Shown piece by piece: positions 1 through 10,598 of a stretch of DNA of 64,000 bases. The position numbers and the translations under genes were made by a program. Source of the DNA: Scolanthus callimorphus (Eukaryota; Cnidaria; Anthozoa; Actiniaria; Edwardsiidae); assembly GCA_033964015.1 (NCBI GenBank), contig CM066918.1:27921387-27985386 (forward strand). The letters are read 5' to 3'. The notes under the pieces were generated by a model. The model worked only from the letters and a program-made list of their open reading frames with translations, made no database searches and was not told the DNA's origin. The number at the start of each line of letters is the position of its first letter. The first letter of the stretch is position 1.

Positions 1-271
1 AATCCAGAACCAAATGTGTTATTAATAAGCAAACAACAACAACAAAAAGAAATAAATAAACATTTAAAACATATCTGATGGAAGCACATACTCATGTAGG
101 TTGGCAGGGGGCAAGGGGCGACAAATGCCCGCGCATAGACACACACACACACACAAAATTGTCAAACAGGCCCGCGCTCTAGATAGAAAAGCGCAACAAG
201 AAACCCAGCGCAGTTGGCTACGCAAGGAAGCCGGTTGTCGGGTTGCACGCTATAGGGTTCTGTTGGCCGAT

Positions 272-513
272 AGAAATATCGAGCTGGCACCCAGCTCCAG
301 TAATGTACTGGCACCAGTACTGCAGGCCTGCATATAAATATCGAGCTGGCACCCAGCTCCAGTAATGTACTGGCACCCAGTACTGCAGGCCTGCATATAA
401 ATATCGAGCTGGTACCCAGCTCTAGTAATGTGCTGGCACCCAACACTGTAGGCCTGCATATAAATATTGAGCTGGCACCCAGCTCTAGTAATGTACTGGT
501 ACCCAGTACCGGT
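272..513. repeat. 62-63-bp tandem repeat, about 4 copies
   Basis: The motif GAGCTGGCACCCAGCTC recurs at 281, 343, 406 and 469. It is followed each time by a variant of AGTAATGTACTGGCACCCAG and a TGCAGGCCTGCATATAAAT spacer. The unit contains short palindromes (GAGCTGG..CCAGCTC). Short open frames across it are products of the repeat, not genes. Confidence 0.9.
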
Positions 514-3500
514 AGGCAAATGGTTCATTAAGGAGCGCGGACTAATAATGGTGTCTAGAGCGCCAAACGCAAGTACCGCCCCTCGCAGACTGCGATAACA
601 TTTGTGTATACCAACCGCATGTAAATGAAATCCGTCTCGATGGTCTAGGAAGTTCACTCTAGTGCTCCAAAAACCCGCGAGACCAAACAAAATAATGAAA
701 AATGCCATTTACGAGCACCAAAATTTACATAGAGCAGAGGTCATGTAAAACTCCCGTAGGCGACATATACAGTTTATTACTGAATGAGTTTCGAAAAACT
801 GTTGAAATTAAACCTGATCGTTTACCGGGGAATCACGCAATGGTCGTATAGCTTCCTACTTAGGAAATCGATCTAGCCAATGTGTCTGACCGCTATGAGT
901 TTGACGAGATTAATAATTTCCGCATAAGCAGCGCCTAAGAAACTAAACCAGAGACATTGTTGCCTAGAGATGATAGCGTTACATATGAAGCTCGTGCTAA
1001 TTAGGTACTAGAACAAAAGTTTGTTGATAGTGCACCGATAGCATATTCTGGCGATGGAAGCATGGACGTGCAGAGATGAAATTCCTCGATAATAGGTCGA
1101 ACAGGGCCTAAAATTGGGTCAAATGAAATCGGTCGAATTTGTAAACACAATATTAATCAAAGCATTATCAGGTCAAAATGTCACCAAACTGTGCACGTCA
1201 GAGATTACATATTGCTTCGTGAATATCAAATTTATATCATTGCAGCGATCTGCATCCGTGCGCCCCATGCATTCATGATACATACTATTAAACCGCAAAT
1301 CCCAAATTAGATGCGGCCCGGCATGTAAAATTCAGTACGCTGTATAGTAGTGAAGTAAGACAATTTTGTATTCGCTTGAGCCCAAGTTAATTGCTAACGA
1401 TTAGAATAGGCAATCGAGCAGAGTCGAGCAGAGGCCAAGGGCGGTGCTAACCAGAAGACGCGTATACACAAGCCGTGTTCCCAAAAAGCAAAACACCAGA
1501 CCCAGCGCAGTTGGCCACTCAAGGAGGCCGGTGGACGGGTTGCACGCTCAACACGGGTTCTGGCTGCAATAAAACTCCCAGGCCCGCAAGGATACGGCAT
1601 AAACCGTAAAGTACAGTGCACTAAAACGGCGGGCAATTACACAATCAGGAGTGGGGAACCGGTAAAATCACGTCTACGGAACTAGTGCACATAATCACCG
1701 CCCCTCGCATGCTACGTTAGCACTGCACAAACTACAAATACATAGACACTTTTTGTAGGTTTCATAATGATCTGTTTATGTATCTCGTATATCCTAACGT
1801 GCCTTAGAAGGTGTTTAAAGGAATAAAGCTTCTTGTTTTGTTTTTTGGAATTCAATACCACACGAGAGAACTGATCGCTCGCATTTAACCTTTAAGATCA
1901 AATTTACTCGTATCTACACGAGGCTAAAAACCAATGACACGGAATTTACAAATCAAAATGAAATTGAATGAGGATTATAGAAACAGATGAAATCTTATAT
2001 TCAAAGAAATTATAGAAAGATCAATTTGATGCAATCGTCTACTGATTACCCAGTCCCTGATACAACAGAATTCAGAATTTAAGCTCAAATACGCTTGATA
2101 GCCTTCCTTCACATTTCTTGTATTTGATAAGCAAATCTGATGAAACTAATATTTATTTGATAACGAAATGGAAAACAAAGCTCTCACAAAGCACCAAACG
2201 AGAACAAATGAAGCGGAAAAACACAGGGAACAAAGTACCCGAAACTGGTGGCACAAACAGCTGCCCCGTGAACTCACAGTGCAGAGCGATTGCTCGAATC
2301 AAGTGGCTGTCTCGCTAAGACTGCACGCTGTCCTGAAATCGTCGGGACTTGAAGGGGACACAACCCCACAATAGATTAATTAAACGGGCAGAATGTAATT
2401 TCTGAGAGTAGGGAAGTTTTGATTCCCAATAACGAAACCGTAAAGAAACTACGGATCATGAACGACGAAACAGCAACAGGTTCATGTGAATAGCATGCAA
2501 CCAGATAATGTGATGCTAAACAGCATCTAAAATAAGAGAGACTATACTCGCCTGAAAAAACCTTGAACTGAAGAAGTTTTGGTTGAGGCTGTAGCTGTTT
2601 CTTCCAAAGAATAAGCTTAACTGAAATGCTAGTCAGCCGATACATACAGGAATGGAACCACGTGAGTGCTCTGCCTTGATTGGCTAAAACAATTGCTTGG
2701 TATTTTCCCACTGACAGCCCGCGCGCCAGCTTGTCTACCAACTGACAGTATGAAAAGATACGTGCTCAGATAAATGCCATTATCTGTACCAGATAATGTT
2801 TGTTTTTTCGTCTTGGGTGCTTATATTAGAGGTCTCTTCAATATATGGATGTCTCGTTGGGTATCCTGTGTGTTATTCCAAATATAGAGCAGAAGCAAAA
2901 CTGGCGGAAGACCCTATTCAACTTGATAGAGAAAATTGGGCAGAATGGGACAGAACCTGACGGGACTTATTTGTTAGAGTTTTTCTTTCAAAAATAGTAG
3001 CAGATTGTATTTTGTCAGAAGCTCATAAGTAGCTACTTATGAGCTTCTGATTTTGTATGAGTTATACTTCAAACGGCAAGTGAGCCCCTTTTAATTAATC
3101 AACCGTATTGATTAGTATGATTATGCCGGATAGTGTTTAGAATTGCTTGATCTTTTTGTAGATACTGAGTTGAGTGCTCGTGAACCTGACTCTTTTGTCA
3201 TTTTTTAAATATATCAGACGACAAGTGTGAAGAAATGCTCTTTTTGGGGGAGCAACTTGTTTGATTATGTGAGCAACTTTTTCAGAATTTGAGCAACTTT
3301 TGAGGGTTTGGGGGCAACTTTTGAGCAATTTTTGAGCAGAATCTGTCTGTGCCTAATAACCGAGCTTCAAGGCCTCCTGTTTGTTAGGTTAGTAACTTTA
3401 GCTTCTTTTCTCACGTCTCCAAGCATCTAGCGATCATCAATCATTGTGCGTTTTAACTTTTTAAAAGTTTCGATTAAAGTTTCGTTTCGATTTCACTTTG

Positions 3501-3570
3501 TCTTCTGTGTTGAGTTTTGTAACGCAACGTTTCCACATTACGATAAACGAACAACCAGTGCGAGAGAGAC
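514..3570. other. Intergenic, no recognised gene
   Basis: No convincing coding exon was seen on either strand. A dispersed repeat of about 60 bp occurs twice, at about 204-262 and 1500-1562 (shared CCCAGCGCAGTTGGC and GGGTTGCACGCT). A perfect palindrome lies at 3015-3050. GAGCAACTTTT-type short repeats lie at about 3240-3345. Confidence 0.6.
3015..3050. repeat. Perfect 36-bp palindrome
   Basis: Two 18-bp arms (TCAGAAGCTCATAAGTAG and its exact complement) meet with no spacer, inside otherwise ordinary AT-rich sequence. Confidence 0.9.
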
Positions 3571-3649
3571 TATCTGATGTTCGATACGGAATACCTCTCT
3601 AGCCTCCTCTGCAGGCGTTTTAGTGGTGTGTTTTCCGCTCTCTCGCATT

Positions 3650-4535
3650 TTTTCCCGCGCTTTGTAATTTATATCAAGAAAATTTCGCCAAAAACTGTCG
3701 ATTTGCTGACGTTGCAAAACTTTCCTTTTAGGAAATTCCCCCTTTACCTTATTTGTAAGGTCTGTAAGTATGTCCCTCATATCTTAGCGAAAAAAGCAGG
3801 AAACTTTACCAAAACTGACTTGCAGGTACTCGAGAAACATGTTTCCCTTGGCCGCCATTTTGTTTTTGTTCCCGACCGAGGGGCCTGAGACGAGATTGGA
3901 AAACAACAGGCAGCCCGCGCGGATTTGCAATAAAAAACAGCACTTTCTTGATATAGTGAATCCCGCGCTTTGTAATTTGATGTTTGAGACAAGAGATGGC
4001 ATGGCTATGGAGGACACGGAGGAGGCCGTTATCTGTCTCTACTATCTGTTTTCAGACTAGGAGAGTGGTTTTATAGCGGTGAAACACACCCATACAGCTC
4101 ACATCTCATAGATATGTGTCGGTTCCACGTCATAGGTAGGAACCTCACATAGCGCACTTCTATGTGTGGGACCAGGTTGTGTGTAATTACGGTACTCGAG
4201 TCACTGTTGGCTTGAAATATCTGGAAAAAGAGAAAATGTAAGCTGACAGGTTTCTGGACGTTTGATTCATATATCAAAAGATAATTCGCCCAAAAGCTGT
4301 TGACTTGCTGACTTGCAAAGCTTCGTTATTAGGACATTCCCCTAGTTATGTGTTTAGTCCTCATATCTTTGCGACAAAAGCAGAAACATTCATGAAAACT
4401 TGCAAATACTCGACGGTACCGTCCTTGGTACTCCTTCACTTGGTCGCCATTTTGTTTTCGTTCAAGGCCGAGAGGGGCCTGAGACGAGATTTGAAATCCA
4501 CAGGCAGCCCGCGCGGATTTTATAAAAACGACTTG
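3650..4535. repeat. Pair of ~270-bp direct repeats flanking the last exon of copy A
   Basis: The stretches at about 3670-3945 and 4283-4545 match over most of their length. Both contain CTTGGCCGCCATTTTG or CTTGGTCGCCATTTTG, GGGGCCTGAGACGAGAT and AGGCAGCCCGCGCGGATTT. One copy lies downstream of the gene and one inside its last intron, so the 150-bp terminal exon is bracketed by the same dispersed repeat. Confidence 0.7.
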
Positions 4536-5631
4536 CAGTATAAATCACTGTGGCTGCCATTCGCCTTTATTACACAAGCGCCATCTTGAATTAGCGAATA
4601 AGCTTTTAGCAAGAAGAAGTACTGCAATGTGTACTACCTTGTCAGTGTTTCCCTCTTGATAATACAACCACCTTGACCCATCAAGACTGTACTTGAATTT
4701 GTAGCTTTTCACCCACTGATTGTATTGTGGTCTTCCTTGTGTAGCGATTCGTGTGATTATCTTCATGACACCTTTAAAATGGGAACACGATGAAAAGAGG
4801 TGAGTCAGTAAGAAATCTTGGAAATCAGACGTTAATACTTATAGCGCTATGGAATATATTAGGAATTTAGCATTAGAGCACAATTTTCTATGACTTTATC
4901 GGTGAAATGGAGCACGCGTGATGTTGGAAGAGACACGAGAACGTTGTAATATCACGAGCCGCAGGCGAGTGAAAAATGTTTCGAGCGCGGGTTATATCGT
5001 AGCTTTATCATGAACACCATTTAATATTTAAAATGGTATATAATTCATTACTGCATATTTAGAAGACAGGCATTGAAGGGGTAAAATGTAAGCAGTTTAT
5101 TTATGCCTGGCATATCAGATCTGTTTCAGCGGACTTCCTATGGGCTACCGTTTTGACACTGTTGCGGTTCCCAAGCTCTTTTTCTGCTTGTTCTTTTTTT
5201 TTTTTTTTCTTTTTACTGAATTCACTGCGAAGCTGGGCTATCACAAAAGGTAATTTGCTGCTAAAAATAGCATGATGATTCGGTTGCTGTGACACCTGCT
5301 GACCCTATAAAAAGGATGCTCCATACTATAACGCAGCTCTTGTATTTACCTAAGTCTATTTGAAGCCATTGACTTTCATTGTTAATTTTAGCACTCCAAC
5401 TTCCGACTGTTACGCCAGACACATATGGCTGACGGAGTCGTGCGTACTTCGCATAATGATAAGTTGTATCCCAGTTGCTCGAAGCAGTTATCCTGTCATC
5501 GGGAATTGCACGAGACTCCATCCCAAGAGGACTGATGCACTCTGCCAACACAAGAGAACATCGATTGCATACAACCTGCCGCCAACTTGAATCTTGAATC
5601 GTTCACTGTCTGAGTACGCGAGTTAAGCCCT

Positions 5632-5846
5632 GGCTAAACTAGGACACATGTAGCGCAACATATGTTTCCTTCATGTTTCCCAGTATATTATAGTCACGCA
5701 AGAAACAATGGTGCGCGCAAACAATTTTGTAGCCGGGAAATGTTTCTTCGCAAGAAGACAAGAAACATTTCATGTGTCCGAGTTTAGCCACTCGGGAAAA
5801 CATGCAGGACACAAATGATGCACGCTACATGTGTCCTAGTTTAGCC
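5632..5846. mobile_element. MITE with perfect 24-bp terminal inverted repeats
   Basis: The left end begins GGCTAAACTAGGACACATG and the right end is its complement (ending CATGTGTCCTAGTTTAGCC). The 215-bp element sits in the copy A intron between the EGF and first discoidin exons. No coding capacity. No clear target duplication was found. Confidence 0.85.
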
Positions 5847-6254
5847 TTATCTTTACTCTAGTTAGCTAAACGGACATTAAAAGCTTTAAACAAAGCTTTT
5901 GTAAAGTTTAGCAGCCAGACAAGTGATGTATCACTAAAATAGGATATGTGCTTCTACCCAGACTACCCTTCGGGTTTCTCTCATTTTCCTTCGGAGAGAC
6001 GCGCCTGCGGATAAGGCTAAGTCATCCTTAAAATAAGTCCAACTTAAACGTTGCGTGACATTGCGCCCATCTCTATCTATGTAAGGGTTGAGGAAATGGG
6101 ATGCCTTACCCTGCTGGCAGTGTGACCCTACGTATCCATGCTCGCAGACACAGACACCCGTGGCAGTTGTGCCATCGAACTTTGTCACGCACGCCCCTTG
6201 TTGGTGCACTGTATGCGGTGACACGGGCTCTGCGGGCATAAATATAAGGGAACT

Positions 6255-7020
6255 GTCATTATTCATTTCCTTAGGGGGAGGGGGTCACTCTTTTAAGGCG
6301 AGCGAAAGGGGGATCTTTCGAACCTAAAGCCCTGAAAGGGGAGACCACAATAAATTTTCGAAGAAGTTATTGTAGCAACTTTTAGTCATTTGCAGTTTTC
6401 ACAATTCTAGTTCACTCATCTGGAAACGTTAAAAATTCTTGCCGTACAGAAGTTTTCAGGACTTGCGCAAGACAAATACGATCGCCCAGCTTTTATGGAA
6501 TGCATCCGAATGTACAACAAAAGGGAAAACAAACTCCTCCCAAAACGCCCTGCAGTTATAGGCCTGGAGGGGCAGTCACAGTTCTCAATTTCGAAAAAAA
6601 CCTTATTAGGTAAGCGTGAGTTCGACGTAACAAGGATATACATTTATTTTTTGTGCCGCGCTACGCGCGCATGAAGGATAATATGAATGCGTCATTTGCG
6701 GCGCGCTTTGCGCGCATGAAAACCTACAGGCTTTGTTGACTATGCACACAAAAAAAATTCTCAAACTCAGGGCGCGCTTCGAACGAAAGAGAAATGCGGT
6801 CCCTTCTCTGTAAAGTTTCTTCCACTGTTCATAAAGGGGGCGGAAGGATCACGAAAACTGAAACAGCTTTGAGGGGGATCAAGTTAGTACTGATAGAGGA
6901 AGCATCACTCTCATTACTTTGGCCGTGTATTGTATGTGAAGTTCTTATAAATTTTGAACTTAAAAATTCGCACATTTCCTATTCATTTTGTGTTGTTTAT
7001 TGGCTCCCTGCTGCCTAGGA
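6255..7020. mobile_element. Degenerate Harbinger-like MITE fragment in copy A intron 1
   Basis: The interior matches the complete element at 52387-53193: a G-rich start, AAGCCCTGAAAGGGG, the ATAGGCCTGGAGGG stretch, and GGCGCGCTTTGCGCGCATG-type palindromes. Terminal repeats are not intact. It occupies most of the intron between the PAN and EGF exons. Confidence 0.6.
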
Positions 7021-7688
7021 AAACCTCGTATTTACTGCTGGGAAATTTTCAAGCAGTCTATCTATATTCTCATGGCAAAAATTAAGTAACAGTGTTTTTG
7101 CCAGCAGTTCAGAAAAGACCTAGTATATCTTTGCTCTGTGTATGCTGTTTTGACGCAATTTGTCCATAATTCCAATTATCGGTGTTTGAGCAGGTTGTTA
7201 ATGGTTTAAACTCAGACTGTGTTTTTAGAACTCGAGTTTCTCCTGTCCGTGTTTAATACTATATGCATCTCGAATTACAGACTTGCATTTGTAATTTCGA
7301 TTATTTTTTTTTTCCTTCAGTAAAATCCTCTGACTTACTTTAATGCTGTAGTACTTGGAGGTTCCATTTTCGTTCAACTTGACAGATGAGTTGTACTTGT
7401 CATTGGATAAAAGCTCGCACCAGAATCTTGAATTGCTGTCTGCACTCGATGCCACGTTCACCGAAAAACAGTCATCTCTTCGAAAGCACTTGAACAAACA
7501 ATCTATTTCTCTCTGCTCAAACTACGCGAGATGATTTCGCCAAGAAGATAGTGCGCCTCATCCGGTTCTCCAAAGTTAAAGTAATTAAATTTGCTTGGAG
7601 GATTTCTGTTAAGAGGTTTTGTAGTTATTCCGCAATTTGTTTTTGTAAGCTTAAGTAATAAGAATATCGATACCGCTAGGCATGTCAT

Positions 7689-8315
7689 GGTTTCGGAAGA
7701 GAACTGTGTTATTTCAACACATTTTTTTCCTCGAACTTTAGAATAAGAGGAGGCGATAAATAAATTATGCCATTAAGTGCTATGAATAACAAACATCACA
7801 ATAAAGCTGCAAATTGTCAATTTTATTTAACAAGGAACCTGTAAGGCACTATTGAATCCTCGGTAAGTAAGCCCAAAAGTAAGCTAAAAATAATAGAATT
7901 ATTTAAACCATTCAACGTGGATAATTACAGCACGGAAAAGACAACGATTTCATGCAGGTGTTAGATGTTAACTAGTGCTTATATCTGCTATATGTGTTGG
8001 AGTCCTAAAGAGTGACGTCACAAATTTGACAGATTTGAGTCCATGAATTTTGAAAGGCCAACTCCAAAGAACGTAGCATGCATAAAATGAGGTGAATCAG
8101 TTGAAACGCGAACGAGATATTATGGCACGCTGAATACATCTTTTAACAAATCACTGTGTTTTAGGCACAGTGAAACTCCATGAACTGAACAGTAAAATAG
8201 AGTGATTTGTTAAGAAAATTGCGTATTCAGCGGGCTATATCTCGGTCGCGTTGCAACCGATTTGCCTCATTTTTGGTGTGTAGCTTTAGCCATTCATTTC
8301 GGCATTTGCCCTTTC
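7689..8315. other. Region upstream of copy A, no gene recognised
   Basis: This is the presumed promoter side of the minus-strand copy A gene. No clear TATA element was identified. An inverted pair of related segments, about 8090-8160 and 8190-8270 (around TTAACAAATCACT / AGTGATTTGTTAA), suggests another foldback element. Confidence 0.4.
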
Positions 8316-8547
8316 TAAATCAGGGAGCGTTCATAATTTATCTAGAGGGGGGCCTATGATGATTTCCCTATTTTTTTTCTTTCCAGTTTTTGAAGCCCCC
8401 CCCTGATAATCTCAGGGCTTTTCTCCTGCCCCCCCCCCCCCCCCTCAAGAGATGTCAATTAATCAAAGAAAAATATCATAGCCCCCCCCCCCCCCTCCCC
8501 TCCCCCCAGCACATATACATGTCAAACCCACAAAGATTATGCTACAA

Positions 8548-9543
8548 CACGCCGGGCCTATAAGGATCAAAAATCGCCGGGGTTTGTTCTAACTCTGTGA
8601 GTTTTAATCCAATCACTACCAAATTTCACATGCAATAGTACTCATGAAATCAACAAACACTGTCATTTTAGAATTTTCAAATTAACGAATTTTGGCGGGA
8701 AAATGACGTCATCAATCTTACACCAAAATTGCAAATCAATCATATGAACTTTTTATGACTTGGATATGAAAGAACTCATTGAGATAGCCACAAACCGAAA
8801 AGAGTATTGAAATATCTCTTTCCCTTGAGAAGTTATGAGTATTTTAAGTTGCAATGTCCGCCATTTTGTTTTGGTCAGCGGTCCGTGGAAATACAAACTT
8901 AAAATATCCATAACTTCTTAACGGGATGAGATTTTTCAAAAATCTTTTCGGTTTTGTGGCTATCTCAATGAGCTCTTTCATACCCGATTCTCAAAATTTC
9001 ATATGATCGATTTGAAATTTTGGTTTAAGATTGATGACGTCATTTTCCCGCCAAAATTCGTTAATTTGAAAATTCTAAAATGACAGTGTTTGTTGATTTC
9101 ATGAGTACTATTTGCATGTGAAATTTAGAAGTGATTGGACTAAAACTCGCCAAGTTAGAACAAGCCCTGCAATTTTGTACCGGCTGCCAAGTGCCAATGG
9201 CTGCCATTTTGATTAAAAAACAAAATGGCGGACATTGCAAACTTAAAATATTCATAACTTCTCAAGGGAATAAGATATTTCAAAAATCTTTTCGGTTTTG
9301 TGCTATCTCAATAAGCTCTTTCATATCCAAGTCATAAAAATTTCATATGATCGATTTGAAATTTTGGTGTAAGATTGATGACGTCATTTTCCCGCTAAAA
9401 TTCGTTAATTTGAAAATTCCAAAATTACTATGTTTGTTAATTTCATGAGTACTATTTACATGTGAAATTTGGTAGTGATTGGATTAAAACTCACAGAGTT
9501 AGAACAAACCCCGGCGATTTTTGATCCTTATAGGCCCGGCGTG
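8548..9543. repeat. Large multi-armed foldback
   Basis: The outer arms begin CACGCCGGGCCTATAAGGAT at 8548 and end with its near-complement at 9543. A second inverted pair lies inside, near 8870-9060 and 9060-9240. AAATGACGTCATCAATCTTA-type segments occur in both orientations. Confidence 0.8.
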
Positions 9544-9820
9544 CAAAGATTAACAAATGATAAGAGCAGCTTTTTACTGAAGACTGAACTCCCTTTACGT
9601 TCCTGGAAGCTCAAAAAAAGAAAATCTAAGGTGATGATGATGATGACAATGGAGACAAACACTGTGTTGGGCAAAACATGGAGTGAGGAGAGCGAGAGTG
9701 AAAGTGAGTTTGAGCCACTGGCAAAGGGATCTTGCAGCACAAGGAGTGGATGCCATGCTTCTAGTTCGTACTTTAGTTCTCAGTATCACATTTCTCAAAA
9801 TAAAATAAAAGACAGGAATA

Positions 9821-10028
9821 GACAAATCGGCTAACGGTGTTTACATCTTGTTGTCACCCAATTTAGACCATGTGATGATTCCTTTGGGTGGTTACAATTG
9901 TCAAATTGTTCTCAGTCGACCGAGTGCACGAGTGTATGTGCAGAACTAACAAAGTATCCACCCAAGGAAATCATCACATGATCTGAATTGGGTGGCAACA
10001 AGATGTAAACACCGTTAGCCGATTTGGT
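9821..10028. mobile_element. ~200-bp foldback MITE
   Basis: Near-perfect arms of about 65 bp start AAATCGGCTAACGGTGTTTA on the left and end with the complement on the right. The short centre contains CAATTGTCAAATTGTTCTCA. It is nested in the 8323-10217 element. Confidence 0.85.
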
Positions 10029-10598
10029 CTATTACAAGAGTGCCCAAGCATATATTTTCATATACTTTTTTTTCTGGAAAACTGGTTGGCCCCCCCTATG
10101 CTCGGTGTTATTTTTGTTGGAAACTTTCCATAGCCCCCCCTAAATGTTAGGGAAAAAGAGAGGCCCCCCCCTCAAAATCATCATAGCCCCCCCTCTAGAT
10201 AAATTATGAATGCTCCCTAAATCAAGGACAAATATATTGCTAAATCGAAAATTTGGTTTTTGAGGTCATCACTTTTAAGGACTCTATTAACCAATCAGAT
10301 ATAAGTCCTTCGAATGGCTGCCAGCTGAGCCTCAATCCCGAATTGACGAGCCGGGGAACTCTTAGTGTAGAACTGGGTCATGTAGAAGCTATCGAAAGAC
10401 CTAAGGGACGTGTCATTATTTAGCGGGGGGGGGGGCTCCCATTTTTTTTCAAACAAGGCTAAAAACAATTAGGACCCTCCCCTTGAACATAACAAAAACA
10501 TTAGACCCTCCCCCAGTCGTAGGTAAAACAAATTCCGACCTTCCCCATGTAATTTATATTTTCTGAATAAACCTGTCAGATAGGCTTGTCCGAGTGAT

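Larger units (their letters stand above)
4071..7688 (-). pseudogene. PAN-EGF-F5/8C secreted protein, copy A (frame-broken)
   Basis: Five exons were recognised by homology to copy C: 7688-7339 (ATG, signal peptide, PAN/apple), 6229-6110 (EGF-like), 5541-5350, 4771-4638 and 4220-4071 (three parts of an F5/8 type C domain, with stop TAA). Splice sites are good (GTAAGT, GTAAGG, GTAAAT and GTAGTA donors; pyrimidine-rich CAG acceptors). The discoidin part reads through cleanly ([20 protein letters not shown], then [12 protein letters not shown], then YVRFLPMTW). Two one-base losses break it: an A-run near 7535 in the PAN exon and a G-run near 6190 in the EGF exon (120 nt where C has 124). Each reads open on either side of the break. 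The family role would be extracellular adhesion or glycan/lipid recognition; the specific function is unknown. It is the most diverged of the three copies. It could be a true pseudogene or an intact gene with assembly indels. Confidence 0.82.
8323..10217. mobile_element. 1.9-kb inverted-repeat element with nested foldbacks
   Basis: The ends are GGGAGCGTTCATAATTTA at 8323 and the complement TAAATTATGAATGCTCCC ending at 10217. They are flanked by a 7-bp direct repeat, TAAATCA (8316-8322 and 10218-10224). A G-run then a TATGATGATTT block follows each end. Inside are a large foldback (8548-9543) and a second one (about 9821-10028). No transposase was recognised, so it is non-autonomous. The superfamily is uncertain; the 7-bp duplication does not fit a 3-bp Harbinger target. 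Confidence 0.8.

Noticed and set aside
9469..9834. 121-aa plus-strand open frame with Ser/Glu-rich stretch
   Set aside because: It starts inside a foldback arm and runs through a GATGATGATG microsatellite. No conserved domain; likely chance.
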